From an uncultured Oscillospiraceae bacterium (GTDB lineage: Bacteria; Bacillota; Clostridia; Oscillospirales; Oscillospiraceae): 64,000 nt of DNA. Location: positions 1 through 64,000 of the forward strand of contig CANQUE010000004.1 in NCBI GenBank assembly GCA_947626905.1, written 5' to 3'. Below, piece after piece: positions 15,726 through 24,687 of the stretch. Numbering within the stretch: the first letter of the stretch is position 1; every line of letters begins with the position of its first letter. Both the position numbers and the translations under genes were made by a program. The notes under the pieces are model-generated. The model was not told the origin of the DNA and ran no database searches. It was given only the letters and a program-made list of their open reading frames with translations.

Positions 15726-15802
<77 letters not shown>

Positions 15803-15810
15803 AGTTTTTC

Positions 15811-15855
15811 AAAACAGGCTTCATTGTCGAAATGATATTGAAGTCTGTTTTGTTT
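15811..15855 (+). terminator. terminator of the tRNA gene
   Basis: AAAACAGGCTTCA (15811-15823) pairs with TGAAGTCTGTTTT (15839-15851; one G-T pair), and the T-rich TTTTGTTTTC follows. Confidence 0.7.
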
Positions 15856-15938
15856 TCTGTGCGTTTCGCCTTGATGTTGTGCGGACCGCCGGCGGAGCGG
15901 GGACCGGAGGAATAAAGAGGGATGCGGGAGGACGCGGC

Positions 15939-18900
15939 ATGGCGGGCATAAAGGATATGATCCGGAGCGGGGTCAGCGTGGGCGACCACGTGGTCGTGAC
16001 CCTGAAAAACGGAAAGGACGTGTCGGGAGAGGTCATCTCTCTGGACGAGGACATCATCTGCATCGGACGCCCGAACGGCCGGCAGCAGCCGGTCTCCTAC
16101 GAGGTCATCGGCACATATGAGGAGCTGGGCGAGCAGCCGGCGGAGGACGGACAGCCCTCCGCGGACAGGGAATTGGACGCTTTCGTGGGGGAGATCCGCG
16201 ACTCCGACGTGGATATCTTCCTGCTGCAGAAGGCCCTGCGGGAGGAGGACCGGGAGCTGTACGCCCGGTGCGATCCGGCCCTGAACACGCTGAACAACGC
16301 CATCAAGATCAACGAGGTCGCCGCGAAGTTCGGCCGCGTCCAGAAGGTCGTCAGCCAGCTGCAGGAGGCGGCGGCGGAAACGGACTGCGAATACGTCCCC
16401 GAGCTCTGCTGCGAGGCCGCGCTGCTGTCCGCGGACGAGAAACTCTGCCTGCAGACGGTCAAGCGCCTGCAGCAGGACTGGCAGCCCTCCTATTATGCCT
16501 CCGCCAATCTGCTGCGGTTGTTTGCGGAGCTGTCGGCGGTGGCCCGCAGCTACGGCCAGTTCCTCACCGTGGCGGAGCAGTGCCCGGAGGCCGCGCGGCC
16601 GCTGGTGTGCAAGGCCGCCGTCTATCTGCTGGCAGAGCTGGGCCAGGATGTGGAGCTGCCCATCGGATATGAGGATGCGCTGCTGAAGGTACGGGAGGCG
16701 GCGGGCGTCACTTTGCGCACGGAGGATGTGAAGCCGCAGGCCGACGACGCCGTGCCACGGCGGGAAAAACTGCCGGCCGGAATGGAAGAAGGCCGGATAC
16801 AGTATATCAACTGGGTCACCGGATTCGGTTTGGTGCGGGGCGACGACGGGATCGACTACCAGTTCATCCGGGCGAGATGCAAAAAAGGCGTCTGGGACCA
16901 GTTGACCATGAACGCCAGGGTCCGCTTCAAAAAGGCCAGGATATACAGTGTCAAACAGGACAAGGTCGTGGACGGAGCGGAGGATGTCACCATCGCGAAG
17001 CCCGCGCCTGTGCAGCCCGCGGCGGCGGAGCCCGCGCCTGTGCAGCCCCTGAACAGCACCACCAAGAAATGGTTCCTGTCCCCCGAGAGCGCCGGCGCGT
17101 TCGTACCGGGGGAGACCATCGTCGTGCACCGCAGGGGAAAGGAGACCGTCGGCACGCTCCTCTCCCGCACGGAGGACAGACTGGCTGTCCGGATCGGGGA
17201 AAAGACTGCCGAGATCCCCATCGCCGAGATAGACGAGCTGTTCTTCTGCGGGCTCATCACCTCCTTCAATGTGATCGAGCAGTCGGGCCAGATCAATAAT
17301 ACCTATACCTTCCGTATCACCAACGTGGTCAGCCGGGAGCTTTACGCCAAGCTGACGCTGAGCAAGCACACGGTGTTCCCCTGCCTCTACTCCTTGCTGT
17401 CGGATGCGGGAAAGCTCTATATCAGCCAGGTGGACAGCTTCTCCAGAGGCGTGTCCCAGCAGCTGCCGTGGCAGGCCGGCCGTATCGAGGGCCTGTACGC
17501 CCCCGGGGCGTATTTTTCCGTGGACAAGATGGTCCGCTGTTACGAGGGCGTCGTCAGGGACGGCACTGTGTCGGCATATCTTCGCGGGAACGACTTTCTG
17601 CAGCAGGAGGTGTTTTACCGCTGCGTGACCCATCGGACGGTGGACGAGCGCCGGCCGGGGCCTCTTTCCAGCACCGTCATCGATATCTGCGGCAAGTATC
17701 AGCTGGGGAAGATATACATCAGCAGCGGCACGGTCAAGAGAGTGCAGTGCGAGCGCATATACACCGCCAGGACCGACCTGACCCCTTACGAGGACGGGGC
17801 GAAGGTGCGGGCGGAGCTGTGCAGCGAGGGGCAGAGCCTGGTCGTCAGCTCCGTCTCCACAGAGGAGCTGCTGCTCCCCTCCTATAAGCTGGCGCTGCAG
17901 CAGGAAAAGGCCGCCTTTGACGCCCAGACGAAGGACGCGGAAGCCAGGGGCGACTACGAGACGCAGCTGCGGCTGACCGAGCAGATGCTGGAGCGGGAAT
18001 TCATCCAGCCGGAGGTTGGCTTCAACGTCATTTTCAAGATATGCGTGGCCCAAAACGGTCTGCCCCGGATGTACGGCGCGCTGGAGCGCTATGGCTACCA
18101 GCTCCGGCGGTCGGCCTATAACGGCTACAGGATGCAGCTGGATGCGCTGAGCGGCCAGTACGAGCAGGCCGCAAAATACGCGAGGGACTATCTCTCCGCG
18201 GACCAGTCCAGCAAGTTCCTCAATTCCGCGGCCAGCCAGATCGTCCGGCGCGCCGTGGACCCCGAAACGCTGAGAGAACACATCCTGAACGAGGCTACCT
18301 TCGACCAGAAAAAGTGCGCCGGCAAGATCGGCTATTACGACAACCCCACAAAGCACGGGTATATCCTCTGGGAGCGCAGCAAGCTGAACTTCTCCCACAA
18401 GGATATCCTGGGCAGCAGCGATATAGAGTTCGACCTGCAGGCCTTCGACTATTTCGTCTCCTTTGACGTGGACCGCAGCAAGCCCGTCCTCCGGGCCAGG
18501 AACGTCATCATCGACGAGATCGTCTCCCGGGGGGATGAGAATGAACAGCCCCCTCAGCCGGAGATGCCCGAATACCCCGAGGGACCGGACGAGCTGGGCT
18601 TCAACGAGGACATCCGGGTCACCCGGGTGCTGGAGTTCGCCAGAGAGAACTTCTCCTATGACAGCATCCTGGGCTACCTCCCCAGCGAGGACCGCAGACT
18701 GTTCTCCGACGGCGGGTTCTGCGGCACGGCCGACCAGGCGCGAAAGCTGATCGGGAGCCTGCGGGCGTTCTTTGGCTCGCGGCGGAGGCCCGACCGCTTC
18801 AGCGGCATCCCGGCCCATCTGCGCCCCGGTCTGCTGCTGGCGGCCGCCAAGCTCCACCACCAGTTCGCCGCGGACTACGCCGGGGACGATGAGTTCTGGA

Positions 18901-21410
18901 GCGACGGCGTGGGCAACGCCATCCTGTTCGAATACGCCGACCGGTATATCAACGCCGACGGCGCCACCGAGCCCGCGGAGGCAGAATATTACTGCGAGAG
19001 CGTCTTTTTGAACAACTTCCCCAACACCGCGAAAAACCGCATGAAGGCCCGCTGCCTGGTGGACTTCTTCCAGGGGACGGAGGGCATCAACACATCCCGC
19101 TGCGCGGAGGACTCCGCCATCTCCGGTTTGCTGAAACGGACCTGTGTGGACCCCGACGGCCTTTCAAGGATGCTTCTGAACCTGCCTGAACAGATATTCA
19201 GCGACCTGCTGCAGCTCATGCCCCAGTCGCTGCGAAAAATCCTTGTGGGGACGATCAGCGTCACAGAGGATACCGGCATGCTGCGAAAGCGGGAACAGGA
19301 ACACGCAGAGGCCGTCATCCGCCAGTACTACATCCGTTACCACGGCTATCTGGAAAGGGCCCGGCAGTTCGTGGACCAGTTCTCCGTCATCGAGGACGTG
19401 CCCCACTACCTGGCCCAGCTGGAGAGCGCCAACGACGCGGTGGGGCGGTATTTCTTCGGCATAGACCAGGAGCGGGTCCTGAGCACGGTCAATGTGCTGA
19501 ACACCATAGCCGCCGGACTCAGCGAGGAGGATGTGGACAGAAAGATCAGCCAGATGCAAAGCGTGTTCGGCAATATCCGTCACCTGCTCACCCAGACAGA
19601 GAGCCACCCCTCCAAGCTCTCCTTCGAGTTCATCCGGCCGTTCATGCTGAAGATACAGCAGCTGCTGTCGGCCTATCTGGACAACCAGTTCGAGAAGCTC
19701 CAGCCGGAACTGACGGTGGAGCACTACGAGCTGGCGGGAGATGGGATGCGGGAGCGGCTGCAGATCAGCAACGAGAGCCAGCGGCTCTCCGCCATGAACA
19801 TCAAGCTGAAAGAGGCCAGGCCCTACGGCAAGGACCCGGGCTTCATCGTGGACGACAACGGCAGCCGGACCACCCAGGGCCTGGGCCAGACCATCGTCGG
19901 CGGCAAAGCCGCGGAGATCAGCATCCCGATCCAGATCTATCCGGACGCGCCGAAGGTCCTGGAGCTGTCTCTGACCCTGGCGTACGAGCGCTCGTGCCAT
20001 TACAATGTGGAGAAGGGCTTTGCCGAGAACCAGGTGGAAGAGGTGACGGTCAGCGTCCAGATACCCCGGCAGACGGAGGCGGCGGAGTATATCCGGGAGA
20101 ACAAATACGCCCATTTCGCCGGCGGTATGGCCATGCAGCCGGGAAAGAACAAAGCGGAGGAGATGTTCTTCGGCAGAGAAAACGACATCGACACGGTCTA
20201 CCGGATGCTGACGGACGACGCCGGTCACTTCAAGACGGGCAGCATGGTGGCGATCTATGGGCAGAAGCGCTGCGGCAAGACCTCCGTCATGAACTTCCTG
20301 GCAAAGAGGATACAGCAGGAGCACCCGGACGCGCTGGTCCTGAGCATCAACGCCCAGTCCATCAGCCCCGGCCAGGACAAGGACGCATATTACAGAATGC
20401 TGCTCCAGGCCATCACCACGTCCTTCAAGATAAGCTCCTTCGCCAAGCCGGAGCTGCGGGCCGAGCTGACCGAAAACGGGCTGAAGGCTCCCTCTCCCGC
20501 CGAGCTCCTCTCCGACGGGGGCGAGGTATATTTCAACGACTTCTTCCAGGTGTTCCACGCGGTGTTCCAGGACCGCTACCCCATCATCCTGATGGTGGAC
20601 GAATTCACCCAGATATATATCCACATGAAAAAGCGCCGGGTCAGCGAGGATTTCCTGAACCGCTGGCGGGCCATGATCCAGGAGAACGCATTCGTCAACA
20701 TCATCGTCGGCCAGGATTTCATGGACAAGTTCACCACCGACGAGGAGGTGGCCAACCAAAACTACGGCGGCGCTGTCAACGGCCTGGGGACCCTGGGCAA
20801 GAAACGGCTGTCCTACCTGGCGAAGGAGGACGCCAAGCATATGATCGAAGACCCTGTCCGGTACTCCGACGGGTCGAGCCGGTTCCGGGGCCAGCTGGGC
20901 GACGCGGCCATCGACAGGATATACGATCTCACCGGCGGCAGCGCCTTTTATCTCATGAAATTCTGCAACGCCCTGGTGGACTATATGATGAAAAACCGGA
21001 TCACCCTGATCCCCCGGAGCCTGGTGGATACCGTCGCCACCGGGTATGCCTTCGACACCCCGAACAATCCCATCGAAAAGAGGGACTTTGATCCCATCTA
21101 CAACGAGTACAGCTACGACGAAAAGAAGGACCAGGGCGACGAGATCATCGCCCAGGTGGGCAGCGAGGTCGATCACACCTATAGGCTTCTCAAACTCATC
21201 GCCGACTTGTCCGACCGGGAGGGCCGCTGCGAGCTTTCGAGGCTCCAGTGGGACGACGAGGAGGAGAAGCTGCGCATCCTGCACTCGCTTTTCGTGCGGG
21301 GCGTGCTGATGGACCCGCGGGGACGGGACATCACGGCTGAGCGCATAGACAGGCTGGAGGTCCGCATCAAGGTACAGCTGTTTTCCATATGGCTGAGAGA
21401 GAGGGGATAA
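15939..21410 (+). CDS. giant multidomain protein: Sm-like and cold-shock-like modules plus C-terminal AAA/STAND-type NTPase
   Basis: 1823 residues from the ATG at 15939 (GGGAGG eight bases upstream; ORF-track start has none). Visible order: Sm-like barrel 1-62 (VVVTLKNGKDVSGEVISLDE); helical region; cold-shock-like OB fold about 283-350 (GRIQYINWVTGFGLVRGDDG); second Sm-like segment about 385-430; further beta segments to about 650; TPR-like helices; another cold-shock-like fold about 793-862 (GKIGYYDNPTKHGYILW, ending ARNVI); a long helical region; a beta-rich segment about 1265-1380; then an NTPase with Walker A G1441-QKRCGKT and Walker B D1554-E1555 (IILMVDEFTQ). No signal peptide or membrane helix. 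AGA/AGG arginine codons look more frequent than in flanking genes. Family not recognised; a nucleic-acid-sensing conflict ATPase is inference. Confidence 0.8.
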   Translation: MAGIKDMIRSGVSVGDHVVVTLKNGKDVSGEVISLDEDIICIGRPNGRQQPVSYEVIGTYEELGEQPAEDGQPSADRELDAFVGEIRDSDVDIFLLQKALREEDRELYARCDPALNTLNNAIKINEVAAKFGRVQKVVSQLQEAAAETDCEYVPELCCEAALLSADEKLCLQTVKRLQQDWQPSYYASANLLRLFAELSAVARSYGQFLTVAEQCPEAARPLVCKAAVYLLAELGQDVELPIGYEDALLKVREAAGVTLRTEDVKPQADDAVPRREKLPAGMEEGRIQYINWVTGFGLVRGDDGIDYQFIRARCKKGVWDQLTMNARVRFKKARIYSVKQDKVVDGAEDVTIAKPAPVQPAAAEPAPVQPLNSTTKKWFLSPESAGAFVPGETIVVHRRGKETVGTLLSRTEDRLAVRIGEKTAEIPIAEIDELFFCGLITSFNVIEQSGQINNTYTFRITNVVSRELYAKLTLSKHTVFPCLYSLLSDAGKLYISQVDSFSRGVSQQLPWQAGRIEGLYAPGAYFSVDKMVRCYEGVVRDGTVSAYLRGNDFLQQEVFYRCVTHRTVDERRPGPLSSTVIDICGKYQLGKIYISSGTVKRVQCERIYTARTDLTPYEDGAKVRAELCSEGQSLVVSSVSTEELLLPSYKLALQQEKAAFDAQTKDAEARGDYETQLRLTEQMLEREFIQPEVGFNVIFKICVAQNGLPRMYGALERYGYQLRRSAYNGYRMQLDALSGQYEQAAKYARDYLSADQSSKFLNSAASQIVRRAVDPETLREHILNEATFDQKKCAGKIGYYDNPTKHGYILWERSKLNFSHKDILGSSDIEFDLQAFDYFVSFDVDRSKPVLRARNVIIDEIVSRGDENEQPPQPEMPEYPEGPDELGFNEDIRVTRVLEFARENFSYDSILGYLPSEDRRLFSDGGFCGTADQARKLIGSLRAFFGSRRRPDRFSGIPAHLRPGLLLAAAKLHHQFAADYAGDDEFWSDGVGNAILFEYADRYINADGATEPAEAEYYCESVFLNNFPNTAKNRMKARCLVDFFQGTEGINTSRCAEDSAISGLLKRTCVDPDGLSRMLLNLPEQIFSDLLQLMPQSLRKILVGTISVTEDTGMLRKREQEHAEAVIRQYYIRYHGYLERARQFVDQFSVIEDVPHYLAQLESANDAVGRYFFGIDQERVLSTVNVLNTIAAGLSEEDVDRKISQMQSVFGNIRHLLTQTESHPSKLSFEFIRPFMLKIQQLLSAYLDNQFEKLQPELTVEHYELAGDGMRERLQISNESQRLSAMNIKLKEARPYGKDPGFIVDDNGSRTTQGLGQTIVGGKAAEISIPIQIYPDAPKVLELSLTLAYERSCHYNVEKGFAENQVEEVTVSVQIPRQTEAAEYIRENKYAHFAGGMAMQPGKNKAEEMFFGRENDIDTVYRMLTDDAGHFKTGSMVAIYGQKRCGKTSVMNFLAKRIQQEHPDALVLSINAQSISPGQDKDAYYRMLLQAITTSFKISSFAKPELRAELTENGLKAPSPAELLSDGGEVYFNDFFQVFHAVFQDRYPIILMVDEFTQIYIHMKKRRVSEDFLNRWRAMIQENAFVNIIVGQDFMDKFTTDEEVANQNYGGAVNGLGTLGKKRLSYLAKEDAKHMIEDPVRYSDGSSRFRGQLGDAAIDRIYDLTGGSAFYLMKFCNALVDYMMKNRITLIPRSLVDTVATGYAFDTPNNPIEKRDFDPIYNEYSYDEKKDQGDEIIAQVGSEVDHTYRLLKLIADLSDREGRCELSRLQWDDEEEKLRILHSLFVRGVLMDPRGRDITAERIDRLEVRIKVQLFSIWLRERG

Positions 21411-21414
21411 GGCG

Positions 21415-23013
21415 ATGAAAAGATTTTTTGACCCCAATAACCCTGTTACCGGCAGCTCGTTCCTGGGGCGGACCCGGGAACTGGCGTTCCTCCGGGACAC
21501 GCTTTTTTCCAACGCGGTGCAGGGGAACAGCGTCAATCTGTCCATCACCGGGATGAACCGGATCGGCAAGACGTCTTTGATGAAAGAGGCGTGCCGCCGG
21601 TTCCGGGAGGAGGACCATCCTGACGTATATCTGATCGAGAGCACTCTGGACGGCCAGAGCGGCTTCTGGCGGTACTGGGTCGGCGAGGTCCTGCGGCCCC
21701 TCTTAAAACAGATCGGCCCTGGAGAGATAGACGCAGACTGTGCCGACTTGTTCGAGATGTGCCGGGCGTATTTTTTCGATAAGGAGAAGCTGCGCGCACT
21801 GTTCCAGGACGACGATCTGGTCGCCGATATGGAGGCCAAGGAGCAGATGGATATGCTCTTTTTCGTCCTGCAGCGCATGCAAAAGCATGTCATCCTCGTG
21901 ATCGACGAATTTGACAAGGCGAGCAGCGTGTTTGGCCTGCGGGAGGAGAATTTCGGCTGGTTCCGGGGTCTTTTGCAGCAGAATCAAAACCTTTCGGTGG
22001 TCACCCTTTCCAGAAGAAGCATCTATTTTATCGAGCAGAACAGCTTCGGCGGCTCCACGCTCCACGGCATCTTTTCAAAGCATGGCCTCTTTGGCTTCAC
22101 CAACAGCGAGATACAGGAATTTTTCGACTATGTGGAGATCGAGCGCGGGCCCTTGACGGACAAGCAGAAAAAGAGCATCTGGTACAGCTGCGGCAGATCG
22201 CCGTATTACCTGGCCATCATCGGCGATATCCTGCTGAACAACGAAAAGGTGAATATCGCCGAGGCCTGCAACTGCCTGTGCGACAGCTTTGACGCCGTCC
22301 TCCGGCTGCTAAAGGAGGAGGGGCTTCTGACCGCCATGCTGCAGATGTTCGTCGGCCCCCGGTTCAATCTGCGGCAGCCGGAGGTGGAGAGGCTGATGGC
22401 GATGGGCTATTGCATGAGCAAGGCCTCGCTGGATACCGAGTACGGCATCAAGGAATACATAGACCTCTATGTGCCGGAACGAACCGGCGCCTACCTTACG
22501 GTCTGCCGCCGGTTCGAGGACTATATGGCCGAGACCTTCAAGGGCGAGATCGACGATATCTGGCCAAAGCTCACCGCCACGCAGCGCCATCTGAAAAAAC
22601 TCATAGAGGCAAAATACAAAACGCTGTACGGCGGCAACAGCGAGAACAAGTTAAGGCAGCTGTTGATGACTGCGACCCGGGAGATCTTTTTGAACGAGCA
22701 TGAGCAGCTCTATATGCAGGCGGGCGCCCGCCAAAAGAAAGAGGTGGGCAACAGCATCCTCAATGTCGTCAACTTTACCGGTCTTGGCATTGCGATGCTC
22801 TGTGAGTGGAACAGCTTCAAGGGATGCTTTTCGTGGTCCAAGGACCAGTTCAAGCAGAATATCCAGATCCTGCAGAACGCACGCAATCCTATCGCCCACG
22901 GCAACGGGGAGCTTCTGACGCCGGAGCAGGTGGAAGAGGTCGAGGACGTCTGCGCCCAGTTCATCACGAAGATCGACAAGGTCCTGCCCCCGGAGCCCGT
23001 TCCCGCCCACTGA
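21415..23013 (+). CDS. AAA-type ATPase with C-terminal HEPN-like RNase motif
   Basis: 532 residues, starting four bases after the stop of the giant gene, so surely co-transcribed. N-terminal ATPase: FLGRTRELAFL, Walker A G46-MNRIGKT (K52), Walker B D164-E165 (VILVIDEFDKAS), then a STAND/ORC-like continuation (CGRSPYYLAIIGDILL). The C-terminal third is helical. The stretch ILQNARNPIAHGNGE contains R490-N-P-I-A-H495, the R-x4-H signature of HEPN ribonucleases, in the RNxxAH form I associate with Swt1-type HEPN domains. HEPN domains are common toxin effectors in anti-phage systems. That the ATPase restrains or triggers the HEPN domain on command of the giant partner is inference. Confidence 0.78.
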   Translation: MKRFFDPNNPVTGSSFLGRTRELAFLRDTLFSNAVQGNSVNLSITGMNRIGKTSLMKEACRRFREEDHPDVYLIESTLDGQSGFWRYWVGEVLRPLLKQIGPGEIDADCADLFEMCRAYFFDKEKLRALFQDDDLVADMEAKEQMDMLFFVLQRMQKHVILVIDEFDKASSVFGLREENFGWFRGLLQQNQNLSVVTLSRRSIYFIEQNSFGGSTLHGIFSKHGLFGFTNSEIQEFFDYVEIERGPLTDKQKKSIWYSCGRSPYYLAIIGDILLNNEKVNIAEACNCLCDSFDAVLRLLKEEGLLTAMLQMFVGPRFNLRQPEVERLMAMGYCMSKASLDTEYGIKEYIDLYVPERTGAYLTVCRRFEDYMAETFKGEIDDIWPKLTATQRHLKKLIEAKYKTLYGGNSENKLRQLLMTATREIFLNEHEQLYMQAGARQKKEVGNSILNVVNFTGLGIAMLCEWNSFKGCFSWSKDQFKQNIQILQNARNPIAHGNGELLTPEQVEEVEDVCAQFITKIDKVLPPEPVPAH

Positions 23014-23070
23014 CAGCGGGCGGCGGACGGGGCCGGCGCTATGGCCCCTCCACCCTGCCATCGGGCAAAA

Positions 23071-23100
23071 TGATTTGGCGCACGACTGTGCGCCAAATCA
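23071..23100 (-). terminator. perfect hairpin ending the epimerase transcript
   Basis: TGATTTGGCGCAC (23071-23083), loop GACT, GTGCGCCAAATCA (23088-23100). On the minus strand TTTTGCCC follows, so it terminates the epimerase gene. The plus-strand cassette also ends here, but without a T-tract. The rest of 23014-23120 shows nothing else. Confidence 0.75.
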
Positions 23101-23120
23101 TCAGAGGTGGCAAGGCACCC

Positions 23121-24095
23121 CTATAACGAGTCGCAGATGGACTCCACGATGGCTCTCGGCCTGTAGCCCAGCGATCTTGACGCCTTCTCATGAGAGAAGC
23201 GGCCGTTGGTGTGCAGGGTATAGACGGAGTAAGGGGTGAGCAGCGGCGAGCGGTCCCCGGCCAGCAGGCTCAGCCGCTCCGCGATGGGGGCGATACGCCG
23301 CACCAGGCCGTGGGGAAGCTCGATCTTGTTCTCACGCCTCCCCTTGAGGCGGCAGACGGCGCTGAGAAGCTCCCTGACTCTCATATAGTGGCCGCTGAGG
23401 ATATAGCACTCGCCGGCCTGGCCGTGTTCCTCGCAGGAGAGGATGCCGTCCACCACGTCCCGCACATCCACGAAGTCATAGCCGCCATCCATGCTGACGG
23501 GTATCCTGCCGCTGGCCATGGCCCGGATGGTGCGGACCATGTGGTTGCGCCGGCCACAGTCCCCGGGGCCGATGATGCCGGAGGGATGGACGATGCTCAC
23601 GTTCAGCCCCTCCCGGGCATGGGTCAGCACCCGCTGGGCCGCCGCGGCCTTGGAGCGGGCATACTGGCCGTGGACCAGGTGGGGCGAGAAATCGGCCACC
23701 TCGCAGATGATCTCGCCATGGGGCCGCTCCGGAATGGCGTGGACAGAACTGACATAGACCACCCGCTCCACCCCAGCCCGCCGGGCCTGGCGCATCACGT
23801 TCTCCGTCCCGTTCACGTTCACGTCCCAGACCCGCCGGTCCTTCCTGGAGGCGATGGTGATCATGGCGGCGCAGTGGAGCAGGACCACGCTGTCGTACCC
23901 GGACCGGTCAAAGAAGGGGGCGAGGGTATCCTCCCGCGCCACGTCCCCCTCGACGGCCTGGACGCCCCGGGGCACAAGAGAACTCCTGCCGGGCCGCACC
24001 AGGACCCGGACATGCTCGCCCCGGCGGAGCAGCTCCGCCGTGAGGCATGTCCCCAGATGGCCGGTGGCGCCGGTCACAAGATAGAGCTTATTCAT
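23121..24095 (-). CDS. NAD-dependent epimerase/dehydratase (extended SDR)
   Basis: 324 residues from the ATG at 24095 (AAGGAG upstream). Extended SDR features: nucleotide-binding TGATGHLGTCL at the N terminus, LLHCAAM, the YVSSVHAI strand with catalytic Ser, and catalytic YARSK. The overall form resembles dihydroflavonol-4-reductase-like and 3-beta-HSD-like reductases more than sugar epimerases (IVHPSGIIGPGD; YDFVDVRDVV). Substrate unknown. Monocistronic, with its own promoter and flanked by perfect hairpins on both sides, so a self-contained cassette inside the accessory block. Confidence 0.88.
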   Translation of the reverse strand: MNKLYLVTGATGHLGTCLTAELLRRGEHVRVLVRPGRSSLVPRGVQAVEGDVAREDTLAPFFDRSGYDSVVLLHCAAMITIASRKDRRVWDVNVNGTENVMRQARRAGVERVVYVSSVHAIPERPHGEIICEVADFSPHLVHGQYARSKAAAAQRVLTHAREGLNVSIVHPSGIIGPGDCGRRNHMVRTIRAMASGRIPVSMDGGYDFVDVRDVVDGILSCEEHGQAGECYILSGHYMRVRELLSAVCRLKGRRENKIELPHGLVRRIAPIAERLSLLAGDRSPLLTPYSVYTLHTNGRFSHEKASRSLGYRPRAIVESICDSL

Positions 24096-24141
24096 CTGTC
24101 CCGCTCCTTCATGGGTCTGTCGGTCCGTGTTCTGCAATTCT

Positions 24142-24170
24142 ATTGTAACAGACCGCCCCGGCGTGCGCAA
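24142..24170 (-). promoter_or_regulatory. promoter of the epimerase gene
   Basis: On the minus strand TTGCGC (24165-24170), 17-base spacer, TACAAT (24142-24147). Confidence 0.65.
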
Positions 24171-24178
24171 GGGCAAAA

Positions 24179-24216
24179 AGCGCCCATATCACCGGCTTAC
24201 CGGTGATATGGGCGCT
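24179..24216 (-). terminator. strong minus-strand terminator at the end of the methyltransferase remnant
   Basis: AGCGCCCATATCACCGG (24179-24195), loop CTTA, CCGGTGATATGGGCGCT (24200-24216): 17 perfect pairs. On minus it is followed by TTTTTGCCC. It shields the epimerase promoter from upstream minus-strand transcription. Confidence 0.85.
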
Positions 24217-24385
24217 CTGTTACTGCAGCGGCTCTGGCCATTATAACGCCGCAATGTTCGGGCTGCATGAACCGATCGTCGTACAGATCGGCCAAACATC
24301 TCCGGGGATAGAGCGCCCGCGCATCCAGGATCGCCTTCGCGGTCTGCGCGATTTTCTCTTTCCCTCCCGGAAAAAGAATGTTCCC
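24197..24385 (-). pseudogene. remnant of the C-terminal end of a DNA methyltransferase (restriction-modification)
   Basis: Translating the minus strand gives EKIAQTAKAILDARALYP, then LADLYDDRFMQPE. This is very like the end of class I SAM-dependent DNA methyltransferases of large restriction-modification enzymes (pattern AILDARALYP..SLADLYD...MPPEL), recalled rather than searched. Past MQPE the frame loses similarity while a neighbouring frame reads LRR, as expected of a frameshift. The frame then ends at a TAA in the terminator. Everything upstream of it (the catalytic part) is missing and the antitoxin promoter lies there instead. No start codon, so not expressed as a protein. Confidence 0.6.
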
Positions 24386-24386
24386 G

Positions 24387-24414
24387 TTGCAAAATGGCTA
24401 AAATATGATATAAT
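24387..24414 (+). promoter_or_regulatory. promoter of the toxin-antitoxin pair
   Basis: TTGCAA (24387-24392), 16-base spacer, TATAAT (24409-24414). GCTAAAA (24397-24403) and ATTTAGC (24417-24423) form an inverted pair bracketing the -10 box, a likely site for autoregulation by the antitoxin. Confidence 0.7.
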
Positions 24415-24444
24415 GAATTTAGCTAAAAGAAAGGGGTGCTCATT

Positions 24445-24687
24445 ATGGTCGGCGCGACGGCGACTGCTACAGAGATGCAGAACAATTTTGGGCGCTATCT
24501 GAACCTGGTCATGCACGGGGCCGAGGTCATTGTGACGAAAAACGGCAGAGAAGTCGGCAGATTCATTCCCAAAGGCGCGGCGGTGTCGTATCTCACAGAT
24601 TCTCTGACCGGTGTCCTCAAGGGCGATCATGATCTGGAAGATGTCCGGGCGGCGCGAGTGAAGAGAAAATATGAAGCTGCTGATTGA
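24445..24687 (+). CDS. Phd/YefM-type antitoxin
   Basis: 80 residues from the ATG at 24445 with AAAGGGG upstream; the GTG at 24436 in the ORF track lies within that site. The Phd/YefM fold is clear: TEMQNNFGRYLNLVMHGAEV, then VTKNGREVGRFIP. The N-terminal part would bind its own operator. The C-terminal tail (DLEDVRAARVKRKYEAAD) would neutralise the PIN toxin whose gene overlaps by 17 bases. Confidence 0.9.
   Translation: MVGATATATEMQNNFGRYLNLVMHGAEVIVTKNGREVGRFIPKGAAVSYLTDSLTGVLKGDHDLEDVRAARVKRKYEAAD

Noticed and set aside
19164-21917. 917-residue minus-strand ORF spanning the end of the giant gene
   Set aside because: Crosses the gene boundary of the two plus-strand genes and has no domain or start signal.
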